A stretch of DNA of 54,223 bases, taken from positions 1 through 54,223 of the forward strand of contig JAHZGC010000028.1 of assembly GCA_019421015.1 (NCBI GenBank), written 5' to 3'. Under the pieces are notes generated by a model. That model saw only the letters and a program-made list of their open reading frames with translations. It was not told the DNA's origin and searched no databases. A program made the translations under genes and the position numbers. Shown piece after piece: positions 7,913-16,935 of the stretch. Origin of the DNA: Coriobacteriaceae bacterium (GTDB lineage Bacteria; Actinomycetota; Coriobacteriia; Coriobacteriales; UMGS124). The first letter of the stretch is position 1; the number at the start of each line of letters is the position of its first letter.

Positions 7913-9589
7913 TTACGCCTCGCGGATGTTGCCGCCGGCGGCGGTGAGGCCGGCCAGGTAGCCCGAGGCCACGCAGAAGCCCTGGGCCGAGCCGCCCTGG
8001 AAGTAGGGTACCGCCCACAGGTCGGCGTCGGCTCCGGCCACGAACAGGCCGGGGATGGGGTTGTTCTGGGCGTCGAGGGCGCGGCACTCATCGTCGCACT
8101 TGATGCCGCCCAGGGTGAGCCACGCGGCCACGTCGAGCTGCACCGCGTAGAACGGGCCGGTCTCCACGGCGGTCAGGAACTCGGCCGGCTTGAAGAAGTC
8201 GTTGTCCTCGGCGGCGGCGCAGGCCTCGTTGTAGCGGGCGACCTCGGCGGGGAGCTGGGGCAGGCCGCAGGCTTCGGCCAGATCGTCGAGGGTGTCGGCC
8301 TTCCAGACCCAGCCCTCTTCGACGCCCTGGTCGATCTTGGTGGGCATCTGGGTGAGGGGCACGCCGGCAAAGCTCATCTGCACCACGGGCGCCATGTTGG
8401 CGATGGCGCTCTCAGACATGAAGCCGGTGATCTCGTTGGAGGAGTACAGGTCCACGAGCGCCTGGTCCAGCACCACGTAGTAGGTGCTCTCGCGCAGCAT
8501 GGGTTCGGCGCAGTACATGGTCGAGGTGGCCATCTTGGACTCGTCCATAAAGCGGCGTCCCTGGCCGTTCACGAACAGGCCGCCGAACAGCGGCAGGCAG
8601 AACAGGGGCGTCTCGGCCACGTTGCCCACGATGAAGTCGGTGGAGCGGGCGTTGGCGGCACCGAGCTCGTTGATGGAGGTCGAGAAGTTCTTGCCCATCT
8701 GGGCGCCGGCGGCCTGGGCGAGCTTGATGCCCGCGCCGTCGTTGAAGGGGCTGCCCGCGCCGTACATGCGCGCGCCGCCGTAGTACTTGGCGACCATGTC
8801 GAGGTCCTGGATGAAGCCGCCGGTGCACACGATGGTCTGGGGCGCGTTGACGTCCACCGTGGCGCCCTCGCCGTCGACCAGGCGCACGCCGACTACGGCA
8901 CCGTCGCTGACCAGCAGGTTGGTGACCTCGCAGCCCCAGAGGCACTCGGCGCCGGCGGCGTCGATCATGCCCTGCAGGTACTCGGCGCGCTCGGGGCCGC
9001 TGACCATGTACACGTGGCCGCCCCAGTTGAGGACGCCGATCTCGTTGGGGTCGGCGTCGTTCTCGAAGGGGAACATGAGCGGCGTGCCGGCCTCGATGAT
9101 GAGGTCCATGCCCGGGCCCGAAGCGCGCAGCACGTTGCGCAGGGCGCTGGCGTTGGACTGGTAATGGGTGCCCTCCCAGATGTGGTCGAAGGCCCACTGC
9201 TGGGTGATGTGGGTGTCCCACTTGAGCTCCTCGGAGCTCTCGACGGCCCAGATGCCGGCGGTGTTGCAGGCGTTGGTCGCGGCGATGTTGGGCGCGCGGT
9301 CGATGGCGACGGTCTTGGCGCCCTGCTTGGCGGCGGCCGTGGCGGCGATCATGCCCGCGACGCCGCAGCCCACCACGACCACGTCGGCGTCGATGGACTC
9401 GTCGGCGGCCGGGGCGGTGGTGGGGTCGAGAACGGCGTAGTCGGTGGCAGCGGCCGGGGCAGCCTGGGCGGCGCGAGGCATGCCGGCGGCGTAGAGGCCC
9501 ATGGAGACGAAGGCCCCGGCAGCGGCGGTCCCGGCCACGAGGGCGCGGCGCGAGAGGGCGGGCGAGGTGGAGGGTGCGGGTGCGGGCAT
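7913..9589 (-). CDS. Tat-exported FAD-dependent oxidoreductase (fumarate-reductase-like)
   Basis: 558 residues from the ATG that follows AAGGGGA. The N-terminus carries a twin-arginine signal (SRRALVAGTAAAGAF) ending near residue 45, so the folded protein is exported. The FAD Rossmann motif VVVGCGVAGMIAA lies near residue 70 and the second FAD motif GLFVAGADADLWAVPYFQGGSAQG near the C-terminus. It has the FAD_binding_2 fold of fumarate, urocanate and related reductases but no covalent-FMN domain. In Coriobacteriia such proteins are often dedicated to one dietary or respiratory electron acceptor; the substrate here is unknown. No cytochrome partner adjoins it. Confidence 0.85.
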   Translation of the reverse strand: MPAPAPSTSPALSRRALVAGTAAAGAFVSMGLYAAGMPRAAQAAPAAATDYAVLDPTTAPAADESIDADVVVVGCGVAGMIAATAAAKQGAKTVAIDRAPNIAATNACNTAGIWAVESSEELKWDTHITQQWAFDHIWEGTHYQSNASALRNVLRASGPGMDLIIEAGTPLMFPFENDADPNEIGVLNWGGHVYMVSGPERAEYLQGMIDAAGAECLWGCEVTNLLVSDGAVVGVRLVDGEGATVDVNAPQTIVCTGGFIQDLDMVAKYYGGARMYGAGSPFNDGAGIKLAQAAGAQMGKNFSTSINELGAANARSTDFIVGNVAETPLFCLPLFGGLFVNGQGRRFMDESKMATSTMYCAEPMLRESTYYVVLDQALVDLYSSNEITGFMSESAIANMAPVVQMSFAGVPLTQMPTKIDQGVEEGWVWKADTLDDLAEACGLPQLPAEVARYNEACAAAEDNDFFKPAEFLTAVETGPFYAVQLDVAAWLTLGGIKCDDECRALDAQNNPIPGLFVAGADADLWAVPYFQGGSAQGFCVASGYLAGLTAAGGNIREA

Positions 9590-9980
9590 GGAGGGGTCCC
9601 CTTTCTGGTTGGCGGACGTGTTGGGTAGACGCGCGGGCGCTTTCGGGGCCAAGTGGTCGGGCGCATGTGCGGCGACCGCATGGACGACGAGCGGTTTTTT
9701 GGCGGCCCGCGCTGCTGCCATAGTCGCGCTAAACAAGCGGAGTAGGGTAACAAGAAATGCTGATAGATATACAAAGAAGAATTGTGATAGCAGGTAGAAG
9801 AGGTGGAGGGGTTAGGACACGGGCGGCCTGGGGGTGTCTCGTTCGCGCTTTGGCGGGTCCATAGAAGCGCTGCGGCAAAGTGTGCGAACGTGCGATGCAC
9901 TGGGGCACACGTGCCCGAGTGGGACGCTGTATGGGATTGGGGAGGTAAAAGCAACTTCACCCCCCAGGCCGCAGGCCGGC

Positions 9981-10127
9981 TGGCAAATAAAGCTAGTTAA
10001 TCTGTCAAGCCCTCTACCTGCAGGTATGCTGTATAACCGCAGGTAGAGGGCTTGTTGGTGGCTGCCAAATTAACCAGGATTTTTTGGATTGCCGCCTACC
10101 CTGCCAAAAAATCCTGGTTTTTCTGGC
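9981..10127. repeat. Type II intergenic array: three near-palindromic units plus a long hairpin
   Basis: Units of about 26 bases beginning TGGCAAA or TGCCAAA and ending in TGTCA or CTGGC start at 9981, 10063 and 10102. Between the first two sits a perfect 16-bp inverted repeat (10006-10021 with 10039-10054, CAAGCCCTCTACCTGC). The second and third units form another perfect 16-bp inverted repeat (10072-10087 with 10104-10119). The start-to-start spacings of 82 and 39 mirror the array at 18371-18567 in reverse orientation. Confidence 0.8.
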
Positions 10128-10173
10128 TTCGGGTCCCCGGCCATCCGCTGGGTCCCCGGGCTCCGCCTACGCC

Positions 10174-11811
10174 CTACGCCCGCTCGACCGCCGGCTCCTC
10201 GCGCCCCTCCTGCTCGTCGCGCGCCTCGTCGACGGTGGTCCCCACGTTGGCCTCTACGGTGCCGATCTCGCAGTCGGTCACGCGCACCTGCTCGCCACCG
10301 AAGGCGCCGCGCTTGGCGTCGACCCTGCTCAGCCATGCCCAGCCCCGTGCCTGACCCTGATTGACCTGCAGCTCTTCCTTGATCGAGACCTCCTGCAGGC
10401 CGATCGTCTCGGCCGTGAGCTCCGCCGTGTTCGCGCTCACCCCCACCAGGTCGATGCTGTTTGCGCGCAGCTCCAGGGTGCCGTCGATCGCCAGTTCCTG
10501 CGACCCCATGATGAGCGGCATTGCCTCCACCTGGGCCGTTGCACTGTTGACTGTGATCGTGCCCTTCCACCCCTGCGGCACGTAGATGCGCAGCCGGGTG
10601 CGGTAGGGGTCGCCGGCCATCGCGGCGAACGAGGCCACCGGGTTGGCAAAGACCAGCTCCTCGTGGGCATCGACCATGACGTCGACCGTCGAGCCCACCT
10701 GCCGCGCGTCCACGTCTGCCACGCTGCCCCAGAACATCATTGCGGTCTCGCCGTCGGGCTCGACCACATGAATCTGGTCGTCCGACGAAACCCCCAGGTA
10801 CACATGGTAGAAGTGGCGCCCCTGACTGCCGCCGTTCCCGTAGGGGGCGTCGCCGACCTCGATGCGGTCCACGGCGTCCGCGTCAAAGCTGTAGGCCTCT
10901 CCCCTGAGGGAGCTGCCGGCCTGCTCCGCCAGTTCCTCGGGGCCGCCGGCCGCGCCGATGGTCCCCAGCACGGTGAACGCCGACGCAAGCACCACCACGG
11001 TCGACCCGATGGCCGCCACGCCCCACAGCGGCATGCGGCGGCGGGGCTTCTCGCCTGCGGACCCTGCGGCCCCGGCTGCCCCTCCGGCCATGGGCGGCAT
11101 GGGCATCGAGGGGTATTCCTTGGGCGAGATCGGTGCGGCGTCGCGGGTGCGCCCGGCACGGCCCCGAACAGCCTGCACACTCCAGGCCACGAGCATCACG
11201 AGCAGCTTGCCAAAGAAGTAGGTGGCGATGGCCATGAGCACGGCCATGCCAAAGAACCCGGCGATGACCGCCACGTTGGCCACGGTGGCCAGCATGCCGC
11301 TGGCCGGCGACACCACGCAGGCCACGATGGAGAGCGCCCCCACAAACACGCAAGCGAGGGCCACTATGCCCAGGCACAGGTCGACGACCCACAGGCACAG
11401 GTAGAGGCTCACCACCGCGCAGGCAACGCCGCAGGCCACCGGCAGGAGTAGCAAGATCCCTATGGCCGCGCAGGTCCAGAGCAACACCTTGCCTACCATG
11501 TGGAGACACCCCTTGGGCTTGGCGGCGTTTTGGGCCCCGGTGCCTGGGGCTGCGGGGGAGGCGGCGCCCGCGGATGTTTGGGCCTGCGATTGGGCCTGGG
11601 CCTGCGATTGGGATTCGGCCCGCTGGGCCAGGATGTTGGCCGCGATGTCCTCGGGGCTTTCGAGCGAGGCCACGGCCTGGGCCTCGGTCATGCCGTCGTC
11701 GATGCGGTCCTCGATCTGCTCGCTGTAAAAGTCGACCATGGCGGCGCGCTCGCCCGCGTCAAGCGAGGCGAGACAGCGCTCGAGTCGGTAGAGAAACTCA
11801 CGCTTGGTCAT
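10174..11811 (-). CDS. DUF1700/DUF4097-like membrane protein, PadR-associated
   Basis: 545 residues. The first 60 (MTKREFLYRLERCLASLD, then EDIAANIL) form a HAAS/DUF1700 domain, the known companion of PadR regulators. A Gln/Ala-rich linker follows. Residues 100-220 hold several hydrophobic helices, then a Pro/Gly/Ala-rich loop and one more helix near 265. The C-terminal 250 residues look like a beta-helical DUF4097-type extracytoplasmic domain with repeated short strands. It overlaps padR by 14 bases and is surely co-transcribed with it. Probably a membrane stress or envelope protein under PadR control; no enzymatic motif is visible. Confidence 0.75.
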   Translation of the reverse strand: MTKREFLYRLERCLASLDAGERAAMVDFYSEQIEDRIDDGMTEAQAVASLESPEDIAANILAQRAESQSQAQAQSQAQTSAGAASPAAPGTGAQNAAKPKGCLHMVGKVLLWTCAAIGILLLLPVACGVACAVVSLYLCLWVVDLCLGIVALACVFVGALSIVACVVSPASGMLATVANVAVIAGFFGMAVLMAIATYFFGKLLVMLVAWSVQAVRGRAGRTRDAAPISPKEYPSMPMPPMAGGAAGAAGSAGEKPRRRMPLWGVAAIGSTVVVLASAFTVLGTIGAAGGPEELAEQAGSSLRGEAYSFDADAVDRIEVGDAPYGNGGSQGRHFYHVYLGVSSDDQIHVVEPDGETAMMFWGSVADVDARQVGSTVDVMVDAHEELVFANPVASFAAMAGDPYRTRLRIYVPQGWKGTITVNSATAQVEAMPLIMGSQELAIDGTLELRANSIDLVGVSANTAELTAETIGLQEVSIKEELQVNQGQARGWAWLSRVDAKRGAFGGEQVRVTDCEIGTVEANVGTTVDEARDEQEGREEPAVERA

Positions 11812-12118
11812 GACGTGCCCCTTCGATGTAGTCGTGGATGCGGACCATCTCGCTCCAGCTGGCGCAGAAGTCGTCGATGCGGCGGCGGCCCTCGTCGGTG
11901 ATGCGGTAGTACTTGCGCAGGCGGCCGTTGTGCTCGATGGCGTAGGTCTTGAGGGCCCCGGCGGTCTCGAGCCGTTTGAGGATGGGGTAGAGCGTGGACT
12001 CCGAGATCTCGATGCAGGCCGAGACGTCCTTGACGATCTGATAGCCGTAGGAGTCCTGCTTGCTGATGGCCGCAAGCACGCAGGCGTCGAGGACGCCCTT
12101 CTTGAGCTGCGCGTCCAT
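11798..12118 (-). CDS. PadR-family transcriptional regulator
   Basis: 106 residues, typical of compact PadR-s1 proteins. The winged helix-turn-helix is clear (SYGYQIVKDVS, then ESTLYPILKRLETAG, then GRLRKYYRITDEGR) and the final helix mediates dimerisation. AGAGGAGG stands ten bases before the ATG. It heads the operon with the DUF1700 gene. A 19-bp dyad overlaps its promoter, so it likely represses itself and its partner, as known PadR regulators do. Confidence 0.9.
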   Translation of the reverse strand: MDAQLKKGVLDACVLAAISKQDSYGYQIVKDVSACIEISESTLYPILKRLETAGALKTYAIEHNGRLRKYYRITDEGRRRIDDFCASWSEMVRIHDYIEGARHDQA

Positions 12119-12202
12119 GGCGGTGGGGCCTCCTCTCTGGGGGTCGGTGGGGGCGATTGGGGTCGAGGGTGCGGGTGGTTCCGGAGGTTGCATGGCATTG
12201 CA

Positions 12203-12229
12203 GTATACTACGTTAGACATAGTATGCAA
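12203..12229 (-). promoter_or_regulatory. padR promoter with overlapping 19-bp operator
   Basis: On the minus strand, -35 TTGCAT and -10 TATACT are 16 bases apart. The dyad TACTAtGTctaACgTAGTA (12206-12224) lies between and over these boxes and resembles PadR operators (ATGT/ACAT half-sites). A repressor bound there would block RNA polymerase. Confidence 0.65.
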
Positions 12230-12309
12230 TACAGGGTATTGGGGATTTTTGGGAGGTTGGGTCCCTGGGGCCCGGCGTGGCGGCCGGGTGCGGCGGCCCG
12301 GCGGCCCGG

Positions 12310-12531
12310 TGGCCGAAATCGAAAGAATGCGACTCGGTTTGGTGGGGGATGGCCAAAAACCGAGGATTGCGACTCGGTTTGAGGGTACTACGTTCTGGCT
12401 TACAGGTATCACCGCAGTTAGATTGCGTGTTGGCAAGCAACCCAGGGACTTCTCCGCTAAAAAACGAGTCGCAAAGTCCAGATTCCTGCACCCTATAACG
12501 AGGTTGAATCGCAAAGTTCGGATTTTGGCCA
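12310..12531. repeat. Intergenic inverted array, 27-bp units (variant of the 212-bp element)
   Basis: Two forward units start at 12310 and 12350 and two inverted units end at 12490 and 12531. Each begins TGGCC or TGCAG and carries TTGCGA(C/T)TC in its second half. The unit length of 27 and the pitch of 40-41 bases match the 212-bp elements elsewhere, but the third forward unit is eroded (a TGGCT at 12396) and the span is 222 bases. Confidence 0.75.
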
Positions 12532-12607
12532 CGGGTTTGCCGCTGACCGCTGTGGGGGCAAATTCGAGCGCTATATATCATTCTGTAACAAATATGGTTC
12601 CATCGGG

Positions 12608-12833
12608 CGAAATACAGCCGCATAACAGGGGTTCGTGTACCTTGCATATATTGATATATCGTCCATTAACGCTGCGGTCGTTTGGAGGCCGCAACAAAAT
12701 GCCTGGTCATGGCCTTGTCGCGAGCTGCGGTTCGGCGATTGGCCGGGTCGCCGCCGTCCCAGTCGGGTCGCTTTGGGAACAACCGGCCTAGCGCGCGGTA
12801 CAAGAACCCCCATTTTGCGGGTGTATTTGTGCT
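12608..12833. repeat. 36-base inverted repeat pair at the ends of a gene-free stretch
   Basis: The segment ending at 12643 (AAATACAGCCGCATAAC, then GGGGTTCGTGTACC) reappears inverted at 12796-12833 with only a few changes. The region between is gene-free and slightly AT-rich. It is probably another, more decayed array next to the one at 12310-12531. Nothing else is seen in 12532-12946. Confidence 0.65.
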
Positions 12834-12946
12834 AAAAAGATTGTAATTTTAGAAAAATGATCAAACTGCCCCTCCTCCATCTCGCCTTACCCTCAGCCGC
12901 CTGCACCTCTCCCTCTGGTTCCCCGCGTTGATCGCCCCCACCGTCC

Positions 12947-14233
12947 CTACCACCCCTTCCCGAATCGCTCCACCGCCTTGCGTCGCATGGGTTCCACCTG
13001 GTCGGCCAGGCCGTACAGGGCCAGCTCGGCCACCCGCTTGGTCAGCGTGGACCCGTCGGCGCAATAGATGCGCACGCGGTCGCCCGCAAGCGGCGCCACC
13101 CCGGCAAAGATCCCCTCGCGCGGTGGGTCGAATGCGACGCCGCCCGCCGCGAGCGCCGCGCTTCCGGCCCCGACGCCCGCGCTGATTCGGTCCCCGTCGC
13201 CCGCGCTGGCTCCGGCCCCGACGCCCGTCCTGATCCCGCCGCTCGTCCCTGCGCCCGGTCGCACGCCGGCTTCCCTTCGCATCCTGCGCCCGCCGCTCGA
13301 CCCGAACCGCGGCACCGCCGTGCAGCGCGGGTCCAGCCGTTCGAGGATCTGTCCGCAGGAGGTCGGCCGGTCGGCGGGGTTTCTCCGCAGCATCCAGCCG
13401 ATAAGAGCGCGGTCGTCGCTGCCGAGCTCCCCGCTGAGCGCCAGCGCCCGGTCGCCCCCGCGCGCGACGGCCTTCCACACGGGGTCGCCACCGTTGGGGA
13501 GCCTGCCGGTCAGCAGCAGGTGCAGCAGCAGGCCGAGCGCAAAGATGTCGTGCCGCCGGTCGACGGCCCGTGCCAGGGGCGAGCCGGCCCGGCCCAGCGA
13601 GTCGCCCCCATCGGCGCGCGACACGTAAGCGGCCAGCTCGGGCGAGAAGTACTCGGGCGTGCCCACCACCTTGGCGGCGTCGGGCACCTTGCCTGCAAAC
13701 GCGGCGTCGTCGTAGTCAAAGAGCAGGCAGCGAGGCCCGCGTCCCTCGTCGAGCACAAACGTGTTTGCGTCCTTGATGTCTATGAGCACGATGCCCTGCC
13801 GGTGCACGGCGTCCATGGTGCGCAGCACGTCCTCGAACATGGCCAGCACGGTCGAGCGGGGATAGCGCCGGTGCACGGCGGCTGGGGCAACGGCGCGGCC
13901 CGTGTCGACCAGCTCGGTTACGTGCACGAGCTTGTTGCCGCAGCGCACCACCTCGACCGGGCGCACGAGGCACGGGTTCGGGTTTGGCCCGCACGCCGCC
14001 AACAGCCGCGCGTCGAGCCGCACCAGATGCTCGCGATAGGCCTCGAACTCCCGCTGCCGTTCCAGGGCCGAGGGCGCCCCCGACGCCAGCGCGCGCTCGG
14101 ACGGCGCCACGTAGCGGTCGAACTGCTTGAGAAACACCCGCGTGCCGTTGCTGACCCGCGTGCCGCTGCCCACGTAGCCGTTTGCCGCCGGCTGCAGCTC
14201 GCCGTCGAGCCGGTATCCTGCGATTTTGAGCAT
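12947..14233 (-). CDS. Serine/threonine protein kinase-like protein (TerY-P-type triad)
   Basis: 428 residues. The kinase fold is recognisable: RVFLKQF (Lys36) for ATP, LIDIKDAN with catalytic Asp152 and Asn157, FDYDD in place of DFG (Asp173), and GTPEYFSPE at 191-199. The Arg of the HRD motif is Ile, so it is not an RD kinase regulated by the usual loop phosphorylation. After about residue 310 comes a low-complexity Gly/Ala/Arg stretch and a basic C-terminal domain. The start used has AGGAAGGGA upstream; an in-frame ATG at 14260 overlaps the PP2C stop and is an alternative. It forms an operon with PP2C. Confidence 0.82.
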   Translation of the reverse strand: MLKIAGYRLDGELQPAANGYVGSGTRVSNGTRVFLKQFDRYVAPSERALASGAPSALERQREFEAYREHLVRLDARLLAACGPNPNPCLVRPVEVVRCGNKLVHVTELVDTGRAVAPAAVHRRYPRSTVLAMFEDVLRTMDAVHRQGIVLIDIKDANTFVLDEGRGPRCLLFDYDDAAFAGKVPDAAKVVGTPEYFSPELAAYVSRADGGDSLGRAGSPLARAVDRRHDIFALGLLLHLLLTGRLPNGGDPVWKAVARGGDRALALSGELGSDDRALIGWMLRRNPADRPTSCGQILERLDPRCTAVPRFGSSGGRRMRREAGVRPGAGTSGGIRTGVGAGASAGDGDRISAGVGAGSAALAAGGVAFDPPREGIFAGVAPLAGDRVRIYCADGSTLTKRVAELALYGLADQVEPMRRKAVERFGKGW

Positions 14234-14252
14234 GTCGTCGCGCCGTCCCTTC

Positions 14253-15305
14253 CTAAACATCGCGGGTCGCCTCGCCGGCGTGCGGGAGCAGCCGCTCGTA
14301 GCTGGGCTTATAGCTTGCCCACAGTGCGTCGACGGCCTGCCGGTAGCCTTCGCGCGCGGCCTCGTCGGCATGGGCGCCCGGTGCCTCCGGAAAACCCCTG
14401 ATATAGCCCGCGTAGAGCTCCGCCGCCCGCCTGCGCGCCACCTCGGCCCACGCCGGGCACGCAATCTCGCCTCCGGTCGTACCCCCACCCCCGTCTGTGC
14501 GCCCGTCCTCGCCCCCGGGCTCCCGTGCCACCTCGATCGCCACCAGCGAGCAGTCGTCCTGGGCGTGCCGCTCCCAAAAGCCGTCCATGAGCGGCAGGGC
14601 CGCCTCGGGTTCGAGCCCAAGCCAGCGCCAGAGCATGAGCTCAAAGTGCATGGGACTGCGGTAGGGGGAGTACACCCCGTCTGAGCAGGCAAGAAGCTCC
14701 GCCGGTCCGGTGACCTCCACCACGTTGAGCCCCAGCCGTGTGCCGTCCCCGCAGGTCACGTCGAGCCCGAGCCGGGCGGTCTGGGCCGCCGGCGCGGCGC
14801 CGCGCAGGTCCTCGAGGGCGTCGGCCCCGGTGGCGTTGTCGTCGCGGGTGAGCTGGGCAAGGCCCGCGTGGTCGAGCAGGTAGGCGCGGGCGTCGCCGGC
14901 CCACAGGCACACGGCGTAGGCGCCTCCCGCGGTGGATGCCCGCAGCACGGCGGCGCAGTTGGTGGGCAGCGTGCGTGCGGCGACCTTCTCGCCCAGCTCC
15001 AAAAGCGCCGCGTCGAGCGCCACCTCCAGCTCGTGGCGCAGCCGCATTGCGCTCAGGAGCACGTCGGCCTCGCCGAAGCAGCGCGAGAACTCCGCCTTGA
15101 GCCGGCCCTCCCGCGATGCGAGCTCGGTGCGCAGGCAGTCCCGGGCGCAGCGGGCGGCCAGGCGGGCCTCGGTCTCGCGGGTCTGGCCCGCGGGCCGGCC
15201 GCCCAACCCGCCGAGCCCGTCAAAGACGGCGGCCGCCCAGTCGCCCACGCACAGGGCGGCGTCCTCGCCGTGGCCGGGCACCCGTTCGAACACGTTGATG
15301 AGCAT
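14253..15305 (-). CDS. PP2C-family protein phosphatase (TerY-P-type triad)
   Basis: 350 residues. The metal-binding motifs of PP2C phosphatases are visible in order: HGEDAALCV near residue 12, AAAVFDGLGGLGG near 25-36, WAGDARAYLL near 160, ACSDGVYS near 220 and QDDCSLVAIEV near 256. It should remove phosphate from Ser/Thr placed by the adjacent kinase. The C-terminal 90 residues are extra and helical. The stop overlaps the first possible ATG of the kinase gene, so the two are coupled. The vWA gene lies 425 bases upstream on the same strand. Confidence 0.85.
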   Translation of the reverse strand: MLINVFERVPGHGEDAALCVGDWAAAVFDGLGGLGGRPAGQTRETEARLAARCARDCLRTELASREGRLKAEFSRCFGEADVLLSAMRLRHELEVALDAALLELGEKVAARTLPTNCAAVLRASTAGGAYAVCLWAGDARAYLLDHAGLAQLTRDDNATGADALEDLRGAAPAAQTARLGLDVTCGDGTRLGLNVVEVTGPAELLACSDGVYSPYRSPMHFELMLWRWLGLEPEAALPLMDGFWERHAQDDCSLVAIEVAREPGGEDGRTDGGGGTTGGEIACPAWAEVARRRAAELYAGYIRGFPEAPGAHADEAAREGYRQAVDALWASYKPSYERLLPHAGEATRDV

Positions 15306-15414
15306 GGTTGGCCGCCTTTCGCGGGTGGGATGACAGGGGAGGGGGCCGTTCGGGCGGTTTGGAGGGGTCGGGAGCCGTCCATTCGACGAAATGGGGGTCT
15401 GACTGGCCGCATCG

Positions 15415-15567
15415 GAGGGTTGTGCGGGACCGCCGGGGGCGCGCAGGCACCTATTGGGGATGACTGTTCGAGAGCTACACCGATGTGAGCTGCTGTTTTA
15501 GTAATTTGATAAATCACCAAGCCCCGGTCGACCCCTCGAAGGTCCCGGGCGGTCCCGCACAACCCTC
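15415..15567. repeat. 20-bp perfect inverted repeat in the PP2C-vWA intergenic region
   Basis: GAGGGTTGTGCGGGACCGCC at 15415-15434 is repeated exactly inverted at 15548-15567. The 113 bases between are partly AT-rich. No gene is seen in 15306-15730. It could be a decayed array, a long hairpin in the phosphatase leader, or an operator pair. Confidence 0.8.
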
Positions 15568-15730
15568 ACACGCAGCCACTTCGGGGCCGTTTGGCCCAAA
15601 AGCGTTGGGCGGCAGCCGGTGGGCGGCGGGCGACAGCCGGCGAATCCGGCGCAGGCCACCTGTCCGCCCAACCCGTCCCGTTCGTCCAGCCCAACCCGCC
15701 CGGCCCGCCCTGCCCGCCCGCGCCCCGGCG

Positions 15731-16558
15731 CTAGATGCTGTTGGCGATCCAGTTCACCACCACCTGCATGTCCACGTCGCTCAGCCCGTCGCCGGCGCGG
15801 CAGGGGGTGTGGTGCACCAGCGGCCAGGTCTCGTTGATCTCGTCCCACACCTTGTCGTGGGGTGCAAAGATCGCCATGCGCCGCTCGGTGGACCCCAGCC
15901 GCCCCTGGCCGTCGTCCCACACGGCCCCGAGCTCCTCAAGGCTGCGGGGCATCTCCTGAGGGTACCCCGGCGTCGAGTCGCGCTTGGGGTGATCCAGGGG
16001 GTGCGGCCCGGTGTCGGTCATCAGCAGCACGATGTGGCGACGCTTGGCTCCGCGCGTCATCCAATCGCTGGTAAACGCCTTGTAGAGCGCCTCGAGGCCG
16101 TTTTCGGGGGCGTCGCCTCCGCCGGTCGCCTGCAGGTGGTTCAGGTAGGCGTAGAAGCGCGACTCCTGGGCGGGCAGCTCAAAGAATTCGCTCTCGACCA
16201 TGGGCTCGTCGTCGCAGTAGTAGTCGCGGAATCCGCAGACCTTGAAGCGCAGCGAGTCCACCCGGCGGTTCTTCTTGCGCAGGCCCTCGTTGATCTGGCC
16301 CACGAGGTCGCGCCCGAGCATCTTGCTCTTCTCGATGACGGGGCCCATGGAGCCGGTGAGGTCGAGGCACAAGACGATGTCGACGTTGGTCTCGAACTCG
16401 ACGTCCTCCTCGTCGAACACAGCGTTCCAGTCGATGGCGGGCTCGGCGGCGTCTGAGGCGCCGGGCGGTTCGTCAAGGTACTCGGAGCTGGCGGAGAAGC
16501 CCATGTCGATGGGGGCGGTACGGTCGAGGGCGTCGCGGGATTCGAGGTCGATTGCCAT
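15731..16558 (-). CDS. TerY-like von Willebrand factor A protein
   Basis: 275 residues. A vWA domain starts near residue 58 with the MIDAS motif DLTGS (Asp66 to Ser70) and continues to a second metal-site segment, LLMTDTGP, near 180. The first 55 residues are acidic and probably flexible. vWA proteins of the TerY type bind metal and partner proteins and occur in triads with PP2C and a Ser/Thr kinase, which is the order seen here on one strand. The start is the ATG of MAIDLES; the frame is open further up but with no ribosome site. It is divergent from the TIR-like gene across 377 bases. Confidence 0.82.
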   Translation of the reverse strand: MAIDLESRDALDRTAPIDMGFSASSEYLDEPPGASDAAEPAIDWNAVFDEEDVEFETNVDIVLCLDLTGSMGPVIEKSKMLGRDLVGQINEGLRKKNRRVDSLRFKVCGFRDYYCDDEPMVESEFFELPAQESRFYAYLNHLQATGGGDAPENGLEALYKAFTSDWMTRGAKRRHIVLLMTDTGPHPLDHPKRDSTPGYPQEMPRSLEELGAVWDDGQGRLGSTERRMAIFAPHDKVWDEINETWPLVHHTPCRAGDGLSDVDMQVVVNWIANSI

Positions 16559-16852
16559 GGTGGGCGTCCCTTCTCGTGGTGGGGCCGGCGCGGGCGGCCC
16601 GGTCGGTCCTTCGGGTGTTGGCGGCACGGGGGGCGGGCACGTCCGGCGTGCTCGGACGGCCCGCCTGCTCGCCCCGCCCGTCATCCGTAGCCTGACGCCC
16701 CCGCGGCCCCGCGGGTTGTACAAAAACGCGCGGCCCCGGCGCGCGCTCCCGCCGGCCGCCGTTCCTACCGCCTGCCGTTCCCGCTATCCGTCGCCTTCCG
16801 CTGCCCGTCCCCGGCCTGCGCCCCCGGTCCTTCTCCCCCGCCCCCGCGGGTG

Positions 16853-16858
16853 TATGAT
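16853..16858 (+). promoter_or_regulatory. Extended -10 promoter for the TIR-like gene
   Basis: TGTATGAT forms an extended -10 (TGn plus TATGAT-like) about 80 bases before the start codon of the gene at 16936. No good -35 is seen, which is usual for extended -10 sites. Confidence 0.4.
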
Positions 16859-16935
16859 GACCCCGTGCCGCCTGTCAGCCTGTTCGCCAGCGCCGACGGC
16901 GGCCTTGCCGAACCGCCTCGCCCCAAGGAGCGCCC

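Noticed and set aside
7685..9628. Long plus-strand frame of 647 codons
   Set aside because: It is the opposite-strand shadow of the Tat flavoprotein gene; its composition (Gly/His/Val-rich) is typical of antisense of high-GC genes and no domain is recognisable.
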